Origin: JAHECQ01 sp963775125
GTDB lineage: Bacteria; Actinomycetota; Acidimicrobiia; Acidimicrobiales; SZUA-35
DNA length: 64,000 nucleotides
NCBI GenBank assembly: GCA_963775125.1
Contig: CAVZHQ010000005.1
Span: 509,136-573,135, forward strand
Direction of reading: 5' to 3'
This document shows positions 1 through 10,818 of this stretch, piece by piece (the stretch's first letter is position 1; each line of letters opens with the position of its first letter). Both the position numbers and the translations under genes were made by a program. A model generated the notes under the pieces. That model did not search any database, was not told the origin of the DNA, and saw only the letters and a list, made by a program, of their open reading frames with translations.

Positions 1-136
1 CGGTCACGAGGCCGCTGAACGCAGCGGTCATGAGAGCGGCGACGAGGGCCAGCAGGAGGACGTACTCGGCCATGCCCGCACCCCGTTCCTGCGCTGAGAT
101 CATTCGGGTGTAGGCCTTGACGAACAGTTCGGTCAT
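1..136 (-). CDS. Flp/Fap-type pilin subunit, partial at window edge
   Basis: The 45 visible residues begin MTELFVKAYTRMI and run into ERGAGMAEYVLLLALVAALM, the short prepilin leader plus hydrophobic segment of Flp (type IVb, Tad) pilins; prepilin peptidase would cut after the Gly before MAEY, leaving the usual Glu at +3 and Tyr at +4. The ATG at 136 is preceded by a strong GGAGGAG ribosome site. The gene runs off the left edge, but Flp pilins are only 50-70 residues, so most of it is present. It is divergent from the histidine kinase that follows. The rest of the tad/pil locus should lie to the left of the window. Confidence 0.8.
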   Translation of the reverse strand, partial: MTELFVKAYTRMISAQERGAGMAEYVLLLALVAALMTAAFSGLVT

Positions 137-292
137 TGGATTCTCCTCCAGGTGGTTGGTGTAGAAACCCAGTGTCACTGGTCCGCCGAGTCCAGTCTTC
201 ACCCATCTTGGTGAATTCAGCCCTGGAACCAACCGCTGGGTCCGCCTACGCTCCTTGTCGCGGGGCCGCAAGTTCGAATGGTGGAGGGAAGG

Positions 293-1840
293 GTGGCAAA
301 CGCAGTTCGCCAATCGCAGCGCCGCCAGATTGTTGGAGTGACAGCGCCCAAATCACTGAGCGGTCGGCCCCACGATGGCAGTGTCCTGCCCTTCGGCCAA
401 GGCGTGGTGTGGTCGACTGCGGCCCTTGTAGCGTCGGTCGCAGCGGGAATCTGGGGCATTCGACACGACGTTGGCAATCCTCAGGACCGTCTCATCCTGT
501 CGGTGGTCCTTGCGACCGCAAGTGCGGTTCTCGCACTTGTCGGATCGGTCCTGTGTTTCACGCGATTCGAGATGGCGAAAGAGCGAACATCGCTTGGCTC
601 GGGAATCGTCCTGAGTCTTGCCGGCGCGGGTTGGATCCTCCCGGCCCGCGTTGGCCCCATGCTTCGAGCGAGCTCGCTCGAAATCGTCGGAGGCTTCGCC
701 GTCGGGTCGAGCGTCATGATTGCCCTCGTCGTTTTGACCATGCTGTGTTTGCCCGAGACCGACGCAAAACTGTCGATTCGGCGTGACTTGGTGTGGGCCG
801 GCGGCGGGGTCGTCGGGGTCAGCGCGGTGGTCGCGCTGGGAATGGACAACCTGGTCCGGTCGAGCGACTCGACGAGCCCAGCCGTTGGACAGTTGATCGC
901 CGGACCCGTGCTCGGGGCGGGCGCTTGCGTCTTGCTGCTGATGGGATACAGAAGACAGCGTGGCCTCTTGGTGTATTTGGGGCTGGGTTTGCTGGGGCTC
1001 GAGGCAGCGGAGATCTTCGCCATCAATGCGCCCGCTATCGACAGCCCTGGGTGGCTCGCGGCAAGCCTGATCGGATTCATTGCCACCGTGACAGCGATGG
1101 GCGGCGTGCTGGTCGACTATCGCCAAGGTCACAATCGTTATCAGGAAGATCTGTTCGCGGCGCGACTCGACTTCGAACTCTCTGTCAAGCTCGCGTCGCG
1201 TGAGCGGGCCCGGCACGAGGAGACCTTCCACGATCTGCGGTCCGGTCTCTTGGGTGTCGAGGCGGTCGCTCTTACCCACCAGCTTCGAGAGGTCACTGAG
1301 AGCGGCGTACTCGCCACTGAATTGGCGAGGCTTCGGGGGTTGGCGTCGAACAAGGTCGGGGGCGTTGTCTCCTTCGACGTCGTCGACCTGTGTGCAGCAA
1401 TCGTCGAACTGCGGCTCAGACAGGGAGAGGCAGTGTCGTTGGATGCATCGGCGGGGGTGACTGTCCGGACCATTCCCGACGACCTGACCGAAGTTGTCGG
1501 CAACTTGCTCGACAACGCCTCGCGGCACGCTCCGCGTAGCCCGGTGACTCTTCGTGTGCGAGCTGAACAGGGGGACATCAAGATCAGCGTGCTCGACCGC
1601 GGGCCTGGAGTTCCGGCCGACGTCGTTCAGAAGATCTTCGATCGTGGCTTTACGACCCACCCATCGGGTAGCGGGCTTGGCCTGTACATCTCCCATGAAA
1701 TCGTGAGACGGCTAGGCGGCCAGCTCACGGTTGGGAAGCGGGTTGGTGGCGGAGCGGAGTTCATCATCCGACTGCCTCACTTTGCTGCGACACCGGACGG
1801 CAATCTCGGCGAAAAAGGACTGCGGTCTCGTTTGTTCTAG
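293..1840 (+). CDS. Membrane-bound sensor histidine kinase
   Basis: About 515 residues. The first ~280 residues hold roughly eight hydrophobic segments with no recognisable extracellular sensor, so the signal may be sensed in the membrane. A cytoplasmic stretch follows with the phospho-acceptor motif FHDLRSGL (His near residue 310) and a HATPase_c domain: N box NLLDNASRHAP (~405), G1 DRGPGVP (~435) and G2 GSGLGLYISHEI (~459). I prefer the GTG at 293, with GGAGGGA just upstream, over the ATG at 278. The response regulator gene begins 70 bases downstream, so the two form a two-component pair. The target is unknown; the divergent pilin locus is one possibility. Confidence 0.85.
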   Translation: MANAVRQSQRRQIVGVTAPKSLSGRPHDGSVLPFGQGVVWSTAALVASVAAGIWGIRHDVGNPQDRLILSVVLATASAVLALVGSVLCFTRFEMAKERTSLGSGIVLSLAGAGWILPARVGPMLRASSLEIVGGFAVGSSVMIALVVLTMLCLPETDAKLSIRRDLVWAGGGVVGVSAVVALGMDNLVRSSDSTSPAVGQLIAGPVLGAGACVLLLMGYRRQRGLLVYLGLGLLGLEAAEIFAINAPAIDSPGWLAASLIGFIATVTAMGGVLVDYRQGHNRYQEDLFAARLDFELSVKLASRERARHEETFHDLRSGLLGVEAVALTHQLREVTESGVLATELARLRGLASNKVGGVVSFDVVDLCAAIVELRLRQGEAVSLDASAGVTVRTIPDDLTEVVGNLLDNASRHAPRSPVTLRVRAEQGDIKISVLDRGPGVPADVVQKIFDRGFTTHPSGSGLGLYISHEIVRRLGGQLTVGKRVGGGAEFIIRLPHFAATPDGNLGEKGLRSRLF

Positions 1841-1910
1841 AGATACCCGGGTGAAATTGCGGTTGACGGGAAGGGCGGAAGTTGATGACATGCGAGCGGA
1901 GGTTCAAGCA

Positions 1911-2657
1911 GTGAGAATCGTGCGGGAAACACTGGGAGCGGAATCGGTGCTTGGGAAAGCGCTGCAATCAAGCGAGCGGCAAGGTCTTTTGGATGTGCTG
2001 CTGGTCGACGACCATCCGCTTCTCCAACTGGGACTCCACAGCTCATTGCACGAGCTCGGCGTACGGTCAGCGATGGCAGATGTATCGAGTCGCGAAGCAT
2101 TGCTCGCTCAGGTCGCGGACGAACGACCGACAGCGGTGGTGTTGGACCATGGTCTTCCGGCCCTGGGTGATGGGTTGGGTCTGATCCGCCCGATCCTGCA
2201 GATCGGTTGTCGAATCTTGGTCTTGACCGGTACGGATGACGACTGTCTGTGGGGTGCGTGCCTCGAGGCGGGCGCTAGCGCCGTGATCAGCAAGTCCGAA
2301 CCCTTCGCCGCCATCACCGAATCGATCCTGGCTGTTCTCGCGAACGAGCCGGTCCGCCCTCGCCAGCGGGCTGAACTCTTGGACGCGCTGCATTCACAGC
2401 GCCGGGAATCGAGCCGGCGAATGGCGCCGTTCAACGAACTGACCCCGCGGGAAGCCCTCGTGCTGCAGTACCTCATGGAAGGCGCAGCTCCGGGAGTGAT
2501 CGCTACTCGTGAGTACGTTTCCGTGGAGACGGTCCGCTCACAGGTGAAGGGCGTGTTGCGGAAGCTCGGCGCTACGACCCAGCTCGAGGCTGCGACGCTC
2601 GCCATCAGAGCGGGTTGGCCTGAGCGTTCGGGACCGCTGGGTCGCGGTGCCTCCTGA
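1911..2657 (+). CDS. LuxR/NarL-family response regulator
   Basis: About 248 residues: an N-terminal receiver (LLVDDHPLLQLGL, then VVLDHGLP with the likely phospho-Asp, then LVLTGTDDD and a VISKSE switch Lys) and a C-terminal LuxR helix-turn-helix (LTPREALVLQYLMEGA, then SVETVRSQVKGVLRKLGA). Several in-frame starts exist (1890 and upstream); the GTG at 1911 is chosen because GGAGG lies 8 bases before it. It is co-directional with the histidine kinase and is presumably its cognate regulator. The receiver phosphorylation loop reads DHGLP rather than the commoner DxxMP. Confidence 0.85.
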   Translation: MRIVRETLGAESVLGKALQSSERQGLLDVLLVDDHPLLQLGLHSSLHELGVRSAMADVSSREALLAQVADERPTAVVLDHGLPALGDGLGLIRPILQIGCRILVLTGTDDDCLWGACLEAGASAVISKSEPFAAITESILAVLANEPVRPRQRAELLDALHSQRRESSRRMAPFNELTPREALVLQYLMEGAAPGVIATREYVSVETVRSQVKGVLRKLGATTQLEAATLAIRAGWPERSGPLGRGAS

Positions 2658-2690
2658 CGCGGCGTCCGGCACTCGGTCAGTAGATCTAGG

Positions 2691-4086
2691 GTGAGCCGAG
2701 CGACAGCTTGGGCGACCGTGCAACACGAGGTCGACGGAAGCAGTACCTCCCGGGTTACCGTGTTCGCCACGCTCTGGTCGTTCGCTCACCTGTTCCATCT
2801 GCTGATTCACGGTCAAGTCGATACGAACTGGACGATGCGGATCGTGGCAGTCGCCGCCGTCCGAGTTGTCTCTCGTCCCTCCGCCACCGGCCGATTGGCC
2901 GCGTCGTTGGCCATCAAAACTCGTCGATCTGGTGGCACATCAGCCAGACAATCCAGATCACTGGGTCCTCGTCGGAGCGGTGAACGCCTGTCTGCTCATG
3001 GGTTGGCTCGCGAACCGAGATTGGTCGGGAATCGATCGCACGTTCCCGGCGATCAGAGTCGTAACCCTGGTCGCATACGGGGCTGCCGCGACATCCAAGT
3101 GGAACACGGCGTTCCTCGATCCGTCGGAGAGTTGCGCCGCGTTCATCGCCGACAAGGCCATGTTCGGCGGGCTGTCGTCAGTACCGCTCGGGGCAGAAGT
3201 CGCGGTTGTGGTCGCGGTAGGCGCCGAGACGTCTATTTCCTGGCGTTGCTGGTTCCTTCCACGAGGCGCTTCGGAGCTGCATTCGGGATCTTCTTTCATT
3301 CGCTGGTGAGTCTCAGCCCGGCGATTGCCGTGTCAGACTTTTCCGCTGCCCTCTTCGCCCTGTTCGTGCTCTTCCCGCCACAAGAGCAGTTCGAGCTTGG
3401 ACAGTCGGTCATCACTCGCTTCGCCTCCGAGTCGCTGTTGTTCGCACCATTCCGACGACATCCCGGCTTGCGTCCGATCGCGTTCTTGGACTACTTTGCC
3501 TCTGGGCAATGGGTTGGCCGACGGTGTGGGTCAAGGTGGTGCTCTGGTTGTTGTTCCTGGTCTACGCCTACGTGATGAACCTCGGGGTGTTGGCATCGCT
3601 CAGGGCGAGGACCGAGTCGTCGGAGCGAGTTGGGCTCGTCGCCCCCAGATACGCCGCCGTGGCGGTTGGGCTTGCGTTCGTCGTGGCGGGACCGTACATC
3701 GGTCTCAGCACCGGAGGGGCCTTCACCATGTTTTCCCAATCTCAAGACGGAAGGCGCAGGGACGAAACCACCTTTTTCTGCCAAGTCTTCATCTGGTGGA
3801 TCTACAGAACGAGCAGTTCCGACCGACCGAGGCGAACTCGGAGCCATGGCAGATCGTCATCGACGAGCGAGAGTCAGCAACGACGGCCGCTCTGCGTCGT
3901 GCGCTTCACGATGATCGAGACTTGGAGCTGGCAGGAGTTCTCAACGGCAGGCAGACAGTGATCAACGTGGAGAATGCCGCGGCGAGTCGATCGGCTCCCC
4001 CTCGCTACTTGATCGCTACTGGTTCGCGTTTCGTCCGGTTTCGGCCGACGATTCGCCGCGTAATGTACGAATTGATGCGGTCCTGA
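2691..4086 (+). pseudogene. Polytopic membrane protein (HTTM-like), copy 1, multiply frameshifted
   Basis: No single frame covers this gene, but pieces join into one hydrophobic protein: 2691-~2865 (FATLWSFAHLFHLLIHG), ~2866-3240 (NACLLMGWLANRDWSG ... SKWNTAFLDP), ~3240-3510 (FFHSLVSLSP ... FALFVLFPP), ~3510-3740 (WLLFLVYAYVMNLG) and ~3745-4086 (LHLVDLQNEQF to the stop). The order of motifs (SKWN-x-FLDP, then FHSLVSL, then a C-terminal soluble tail) matches the next gene, so these are tandem paralogues. The layout recalls HTTM/vitamin-K-carboxylase-like membrane proteins, but that naming is tentative. At least four indels are needed, so this is either a decayed gene or poor consensus sequence. 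Confidence 0.5.
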
Positions 4087-5468
4087 TGACGAGCGCCGAA
4101 ACCACGTCGGGAGATATAGCAGCATGGTGGAAGCTGTGGGCTCTGGCGGCGTTGGCGCACATCTTGGGCAATGTGAACCCTGGAGGCCTGATCGATGGGT
4201 CGCCCCGGGCCCTGACGAATGTTGCGGTTGCTGGTTTCGCCACTCTGCTTCTGGTCCGCCCTCGCGAACGATGGAGTCGAACCGCGGCTCGCCGTTGCAT
4301 TGGTGGCGTCGGTCTGGTTCGAGGCCCCCAGAATCGGAAACCACTGGCTCGTAGCGGGCATGGTTGCAGCGGCAGCGCTGATCGCCGGGCCCTGGAGGCC
4401 TGACGATCAATGGTGGACCCGATTTGCGCCGACGGCTCGAGTGCTTCTCCTGGTCTTCTATTCGTTCGCCGTGTTCGCCAAGCTGAACGCCGGCTTTTTC
4501 CCACCGGTCGGCGTCGTGTGTTCGGTATTTCACGAATGAGGTGACCGGAATGGGAGGGATTCCTGAGGTCCCGGCCGGTTCAGTGCTCGTCCTGGTCCTC
4601 GCAATCGTCACGGTCGCTGTGGAACTGAGCATCCCGATTCTGCTGTCTGGCACCAGTGACACGCCGCATCGGCGTGGCTACCGGAGTCGTGTTCCATTTG
4701 CTCATCGCCCTTGATCTGGTGCACCACTTCTTCGACTTCACAGCAGTGCTCATGGCGCTGTTCGGCCTGTTCCTGGCGCCAGGCGAGGTGGCGCGGCTTG
4801 CGGACCGCTTGCCCACTCCGGGTCCTCGGCTGCGTGGCCTCGCCTGGAAGCTTGCGCTGTTGGGCGCCTTTGCGCCAGGGCTGACAAACGTCAAGGCCGT
4901 GGGCGGCGTTGTAATCCTGGTGGCGTACCTCGTCTGGCTGCCGCTCGGGGTTTCGATCGTGAGGTCCGTCCTCTTTACGCCGAGCCGCCGCGCGACCTTG
5001 AGCTTCCGTCCATGGGGTCTCGGCGCGGCCGTGCTCATCGCTGTGGCGTTTCTCAACGGATTGAGTCCCTACCTCGAACTGAAGACAGCCACCGGATTCA
5101 ACATGTACGCCAACCTTCGGACGGGCGGTGGCTCCACGAATCACTACCTCGTCCCGCGAACTGCGGCACTTCGATCCGATGCTGACGAGTTGGCCATCAT
5201 CCTTCGGACCGATGACGAAGGCCTGGCTCGATACGTCGACAGCGGGTTTGCGTTACCTCTGACCAACTTGCGTGACTACCTGGCCGATGCGCCCGAGGCG
5301 AGTGTGAGCTTCCTCGTGGACGGCGAACTGGTCGAGCTCGGTCGAGCTGGTGACCACCCGGAGTGGATCGACCGAATGCCGTGGTGGCAGGAGAAGCTGG
5401 CAACCCTGCGGTCGGTTTCGCTCGATGACCCCCCTGCGTGTCAACCCCTCTGGCTGCCGGCTCGCTGA
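4086..5468 (+). pseudogene. Polytopic membrane protein (HTTM-like), copy 2, multiply frameshifted
   Basis: The ATG at 4086 overlaps the stop of copy 1 (TGATG), so the pair were translationally coupled. Reading passes through at least three frames: 4086-~4255 (WWKLWALAALAHILG), ~4255-4525 (LLLVFYSFAVFAKLNAGFF), ~4525-4655 (GSVLVLVLAIVTVAVELSI) and 4656-5468 (VVFHLLIALDLVHHFF ... then a soluble C-terminal part). The motifs AKLNAGFFPP, VVFHLLIAL and FNMYANL align with SKWNTAFLDP, FFHSLVSL and FTMFSNL in copy 1. Function unknown. The last ~215 bases overlap the convergent LysR gene, so one of the two 3' ends is probably displaced by an indel. Confidence 0.5.
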
Positions 5469-6335
5469 TCGCGCGGTCAGCTGCTCGATGAACCAGTCGG
5501 TCAGCGGGTGGGGGAGTCGGCCGTTGCGGCGGGCGGCGATGAGGCGGCGTTCGAGCAGGGGCTCGGGCTGGGCCCGGACCAACGGCGATACCCCACTCTC
5601 CGCCTGGATGACGGGGAGCACCGTCCATCCGAGGCCGAGGCGAACCATTTCCTTCAGCACTTCAGGCTGATGCGACTCGGACTGCACGTCCACCGTCGCA
5701 CCGAGGCGGCGTAGCTGTTCGTCGATCAGTCGTCTGGTGTGTGAGGTTGCAGGGAACGACACCCAGGGACCCCAGGTCGAAGGCGGACCTGGCGTCACCC
5801 CAGGTGGCGCGTACACAGCCAGGGGGTCGCGCAGAAGGTCGGTCCAGTCGATGCCCGGCGGCATCTCGGCGGGCGCGACGATCACGGCGAGATCGAGCTG
5901 GTTCGCCTGCAGCTGGTCGAGCAGCTGACCTGACGGCCCGATCGAGAGCTGCAACGAAACGCTTGGGTGTTCGGAACGTAGCGCTTGGAGGGTGTGGGGC
6001 CAGTGCCCGAGCGCGGCGGCGTCGATCATGCCCAGGCGGAACGGGCCGGCGTGACCTGAGCGGACCTGGTCGAGCCAGCGGGACAGATCGTCGGTGTCGG
6101 CCAACACCCGGCGGGCATAGGCCAGCACTTCGGTGGCCGTCGGAGCCAGCGTCCGCCGACGCCCGTCTCGTTCGAACAATCGCACGCCGAGGCGCCGTTC
6201 GAGCTCGGCCAAGCCCTGCGACAGCGCCGACGGCGTGACTTGACGGGTCGCCGCGGCGGCAGCCCACGAGGGCGAGTCGGCGACGGCCACGAGATAGTCG
6301 AGCTGGCTGAGCGTGAGGGCGGGGAGCTGGCGCAT
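5253..6335 (-). CDS. LysR-family transcriptional regulator
   Basis: 360 residues. The N-terminal winged helix is clear (LSQLDYLVAVADSPSWAAAA ... LSQGLAELERRLGVRLFERD), followed by the periplasmic-binding-like effector domain (FRLGMIDAAALGHWP ... GLGWTVLP). LysR proteins usually have about 300 residues; the last ~60 residues overlap the convergent membrane gene and look unlike a LysR tail, so the true end is probably near 5465-5475 and an indel has removed its stop. It is divergent from inositol-3-phosphate synthase with 61 bases between the starts, the classic arrangement for a LysR regulator and its target, so control of inositol synthesis is a reasonable inference. Confidence 0.8.
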   Translation of the reverse strand: MRQLPALTLSQLDYLVAVADSPSWAAAAATRQVTPSALSQGLAELERRLGVRLFERDGRRRTLAPTATEVLAYARRVLADTDDLSRWLDQVRSGHAGPFRLGMIDAAALGHWPHTLQALRSEHPSVSLQLSIGPSGQLLDQLQANQLDLAVIVAPAEMPPGIDWTDLLRDPLAVYAPPGVTPGPPSTWGPWVSFPATSHTRRLIDEQLRRLGATVDVQSESHQPEVLKEMVRLGLGWTVLPVIQAESGVSPLVRAQPEPLLERRLIAARRNGRLPHPLTDWFIEQLTARSASRQPEGLTRRGVIERNRPQGCQLLLPPRHSVDPLRVVTSSTELDQFAVHEEAHTRLGRIGQVVTQVGQR

Positions 6336-6396
6336 ATTTGTGAAGCAACTCTAAACCGCGGGCTATGGGGATCGACCATCGCTTATGTTTCTGAGC
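6336..6396. promoter_or_regulatory. Divergent lysR / ino1 promoter region
   Basis: Sixty-one bases separate the two start codons and are AT-richer than the surroundings (CATATTTGTGAAGCAACT, then GCTTATGTTT). A TTGTGA near 6341 could serve as a -35 for ino1. I see no clear Shine-Dalgarno before the ino1 ATG at 6397, so a leaderless or short-leader transcript is possible. A LysR site would be expected here, but I could not pick out a convincing T-N11-A palindrome. Confidence 0.3.
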
Positions 6397-7701
<1,305 letters not shown>

Positions 7702-7732
7702 TCATCGAAGCCAGCTGATCCGATCCTGAGCG

Positions 7733-7779
7733 AACTGCAGTACACCCACCGTCGAAACGCCGGTCGGTGTACTGCAGTT
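7733..7779 (+). terminator. Hairpin terminator after ino1
   Basis: AACTGCAGTACACC (7733-7746) pairs perfectly with GGTGTACTGCAGTT (7766-7779), and the stem extends by ACCG/CGGT after one C-C mismatch. There is only a short T-run after it (TTT), as is common in high-G+C actinobacteria. It sits 32 bases after the ino1 stop. Confidence 0.6.
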
Positions 7780-7827
7780 TCGGCATCTCGACGCGAGAAG
7801 CGTTGAGCGTCATAGCTCATAGCTACG

Positions 7828-8330
7828 GTGACACCTGTGGCCATCCCGACTGACGGACGCAACACGATCGTGTACTTGCTGGGTCGCGGCCGCCTCGAAC
7901 AGATCGACGGCAGGACGGCCGGCGAATCGGCCGCGACGATCATCGGACGAGCTGCAAAGCGATTGCTCACTGCTGACGGTGGGCTGCAGGTGGGCGACAT
8001 CGAAGGGGCGTTCGCTGCTGCTTACGACGCGTATCGGATGGCGGCCGAGGCTCTGCTCATCCGCCAAGGGCTCGCGGGCAACAGGCGGCGAGGGTTCGCA
8101 CGTGACGGTCGAGGACGCCGTCAGCGCACAGTACGCCCGAGCAGATTCCTGGGCTTGCCAAGCCCACGTTCGAACGCCTTCGACGTACTCGCCATGCAGC
8201 GCAGTACTTCGACCCGACCGCCGCTGAGATCAGCGCCGACGATTCGGAGTGGGCGCTGAGGACGGCACGGGCTGTCGTCGAGGCGACCGGTCTGCTGCTG
8301 GCTTCCGAGCCTCCCGATCTGTTCGCGTAG
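7828..8330 (+). pseudogene. HEPN-domain protein (toxin-like), two frameshifts
   Basis: Begins GTG at 7828 (or 7837) and reads TIVYLLGRGRLEQIDG ... DIEGAFAAAYDAYRMAAEAL in the first frame; after an extra G near 8074 it continues RATGGEGSHVTVEDAVSAQ, and after a second indel near 8135 it reads IPGLAKPTFERLRRTRHAAQ ... ending TAG at 8330. Joined, this is a ~165-residue HEPN protein of the SAV_6107-like type, with an R-x5-H motif (RLRRTRH) of the kind that forms the RNase centre of HEPN toxins. It is convergent with the nucleotidyltransferase gene next door, its usual partner. If the frameshifts are real the toxin is dead. Confidence 0.6.
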
Positions 8331-8934
8331 ACGACAGAGATAGAGGCACCATCGGTCGTCCGGCCACGGTGTCGTGGAACGTGCCGCTGCCTTCGGTCAG
8401 CCAGTCGGTCGATCGAATGGTCACCTGAACAGCTCGGCCGAGCCGTCGCTCGGCCGAGCTTGCTGCGGCATACACCTGGTCTCGGTCCGGTCCGCCGAGT
8501 ACGAGCAGATCGATGTCGCCCACGGGTCGATCGCCATCTTCGCCGGAGAACCGCGCCGCCCACGACCCGTAGACGTACGCAGCATCGACTCCGCTGAGAC
8601 CTTCGAGCTCCTGGGCGAGCACCCACGGCACACCGAACGCCTTGACCAACACATCCGACAGCCCTGCGAAGTAGGGGCTCTCCGGGTTCGCCCTAATCAG
8701 CCGCGTTCGTCCGACGAACCGATCCGAGACCAGGCCGGCCGTGTCGGTGCGTTCGACCTCGCGGTGAACCGACGCATAGGGGACGCCGGATCGCTCGGAA
8801 AGCTCGACCAGGCTGTGCTCGGTCTCTGGGTCGCCGAGAATGAGGGCCAGCATCTCTGCCTGCTGCTGCGAACGGAAGATCGGCAGAAGTGAGGGCGTCG
8901 ACGTTCTATCCACAAACTGGATGATATCTCTCAT
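8230..8934 (-). CDS. HTH + minimal nucleotidyltransferase (MNT-type antitoxin)
   Basis: About 234 residues from the ATG at 8934 (MRDIIQFVDRTSTPSLLPIF). Residues ~15-80 form a winged helix (AEMLALILGDPETEHSLVEL ... VPYASVHREVERTDTAGLV), followed by a MNT nucleotidyltransferase core with YVYGSWAARFSGED and the metal-binding GDIDLLVLG. Antitoxins of HEPN/MNT modules AMPylate or bind the HEPN toxin. The partner HEPN gene is unusual in being convergent rather than in an operon, and the two 3' ends overlap by about 100 bases. The final ~35 Arg/Pro-rich residues may be read-through past a lost stop. Confidence 0.75.
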   Translation of the reverse strand: MRDIIQFVDRTSTPSLLPIFRSQQQAEMLALILGDPETEHSLVELSERSGVPYASVHREVERTDTAGLVSDRFVGRTRLIRANPESPYFAGLSDVLVKAFGVPWVLAQELEGLSGVDAAYVYGSWAARFSGEDGDRPVGDIDLLVLGGPDRDQVYAAASSAERRLGRAVQVTIRSTDWLTEGSGTFHDTVAGRPMVPLSLSSTRTDREARKPAADRSPRRQPVPSSAPTPNRRR

Positions 8935-9064
8935 TTCGTGAGAAGTCGAGCCATCAGACGGTAGGGAATCCGCGAATCTTGTCGGAACGGCCAAGGTCGC
9001 TATGTTCGGTTTGACGTCGAGCGGAGCGCTGTGACTATTGTCACGGTTTGCTCGGGAGTTCGTA

Positions 9065-9806
9065 GTGAAACCTGTCTACCAAAAGCGCAGACGCACCTGG
9101 CTGCTGGTGCCTGGCTACCTCGCCGGTAAGGAAATGTTCCGCGGCGTCGCCGAAGTCCTGACCCTTTTGGGCCAGGACCCGGTGATCACGCCGACGACTC
9201 GAACGACCCCCGAAGACGTCGACCACATCGGCCCTTGGGTGCAGGGAATCCTGGAGGCGGTCGGTCCTCCCCAACCCCAGCCGTTGGTGGTCGTCGGCCA
9301 TTCGGCCGCGTGTCCCCGGTTGCCGTTGGTGGCCCGGTGCTTGCTCGACGCCGGTCACCGGGTCGAGGCCGTCATCATGATCAACGGCCGGATTCCCGCC
9401 GACGACGGCTTGTCGCCGGTGGAAGCCGACGAGACCTTGGCCACCATGCTCGACGACATGGTCCGACCCGACGACTACCTCCCGCCGTGGCATCACTGGT
9501 GGGGTGGAATGGTCGTCGACATGCTGCCGGTGGAAGAACGGGCCCGGATCTTCGCCGAGTTCAAACCGGTTCCCCGCAGCCTCTTCGATCAGCCAATTCC
9601 CGGTGCCCAAGCTGCCGGACGAGGTTCGCATGGGCTTCCTCGCCACCGGCGAGATGTACCTGATGTCCTACGAACGAGCCAAGGCCGAGGGCTGGGAAGT
9701 CGCTCGGCTCGAAGGCGAGCACCTCCACCTGGTGGTCGATCCGGTCACCGTTGCCGGCACGCTGTTGTCCATGGTCGGACGCCCTCGCCTCGTACCCGGC
9801 AACTGA
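9065..9806 (+). CDS. Alpha/beta hydrolase, one frameshift
   Basis: The GTG at 9065 (VKPVYQKRRRTWLLVPGYLAG) is preceded by GGGAG with 6-base spacing. WLLVPGYL, a nucleophile elbow VVVGHSAACPRLPLV (Ser of GHSA), and a C-terminal EGEHLHLVVDP with the candidate catalytic His place it in the alpha/beta hydrolase fold; substrate unknown. The frame breaks near 9600, where an extra C in CCC moves the end (VPKLPDEVRMGFLATGEMYL ...) into another frame. Its stop overlaps the miaA ATG, making it the first gene of the miaA-dapF-hflX-dapC-dapE operon. Confidence 0.65.
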
Positions 9807-10813
9807 TGCCGACCGGCGCGCCTGCGTCCCAGCGACGCCGACCTCTGGTCATCGTCGGGCCGACCGCCAGCGGCAAGACCGCCTTGGCGGTCGCCATGGC
9901 GGTGCGCTCGGCCGAACGGGGGGAGGTGGCCGAGATCATCTCGGCCGATGCCATGGCCATCTATCGAGGGATGGACATCGGCACGGCGAAACCCAACGCC
10001 GAGGAACGAGCGGCCGCTGGCCACCACCTCGTCGATGTCGCCGACCCCGACCGAGGAGTACACGGTGTCCCGGTACGCGGCGGACGCATCGTCCGCGCTG
10101 GCCGACATCGAAGCCCGCGGCATCGACGCCCATCATCGTCGGCGGTACCGGGCTCTACGTTCGGGCCCTGATCGACGGGTTCACCATCCCGGCCGCAGTT
10201 CCCCGACGTGCTCGCAGATGCTCGAGGCCGACCCCGATACCGAGGGCCTGCACCGCCGGCTCGCCCAACTCGATCCGGCCGCCGCCGAGAAGATGTTGCC
10301 CACCAACCGCCGCCGCATTCTGCGAGCACTCGAAGTGACCGTTGGGATCGGGTCAACCGTTCTCGTCGTTCGGCCCGGGCGTCGACCAGTACCCGCCGTC
10401 GCGGTTCTGCCAGGTCGGCTCTGGCCATCGACCGCGACGTCATGGACGCCCGCATCAACGCCCGCTACGACCGCCAGTTGGCCGACGGTTTCCTGGCCGA
10501 GGTGCGTGCGCTGCAGGCCGGTGGGTTCTCTCGGACGGCGGGTCAGGCCTTGGGCTACAAGGAGCTGCTGGATCACCTGGCTGGGGTCATCACGTTGGAG
10601 GACGCCCTCGACGTGGCCCGCCAACGAACCCGCCGGTTCGCCCGTCGGCAGCAACGGTGGTTCCGGCGCGATCCCCGGATCGAGTGGTTCGACGCGCTGC
10701 AGCCCGACCTCGCCGACGCCGTCGACCACCACTGGGCGCTACAGAGTCACCAGCAGAATTCGCCGGTTGGACACAAATCCGTTGGGGGAAACACCGCCGA
10801 CCTGCGAGACTGA
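9806..10813 (+). pseudogene. miaA: tRNA dimethylallyltransferase, at least five frameshifts
   Basis: MiaA adds the dimethylallyl group to A37 of tRNAs reading UNN codons. The first frame gives PLVIVGPTASGKTALAVAMA (P-loop) and EIISADAMAIYRGMDIGTAK, unmistakable MiaA motifs. The rest is scattered over all three frames: EEYTVSRYAADASSALADIE, then IVGGTGLYVRALIDGF, then DTEGLHRRLAQLDPAAAEKM with PTNRRRILRALEVT, then RDVMDARINARYDRQL and GYKELLDHLAG to the end. Indels are needed near 10045, 10130, 10205-10240, 10345 and 10390-10425. dapF and hflX just downstream are intact, so either this gene is dead or the consensus is locally poor. Position before dapF-hflX is the conserved actinobacterial order. 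Confidence 0.75.
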
Positions 10814-10818
10814 AGGTC

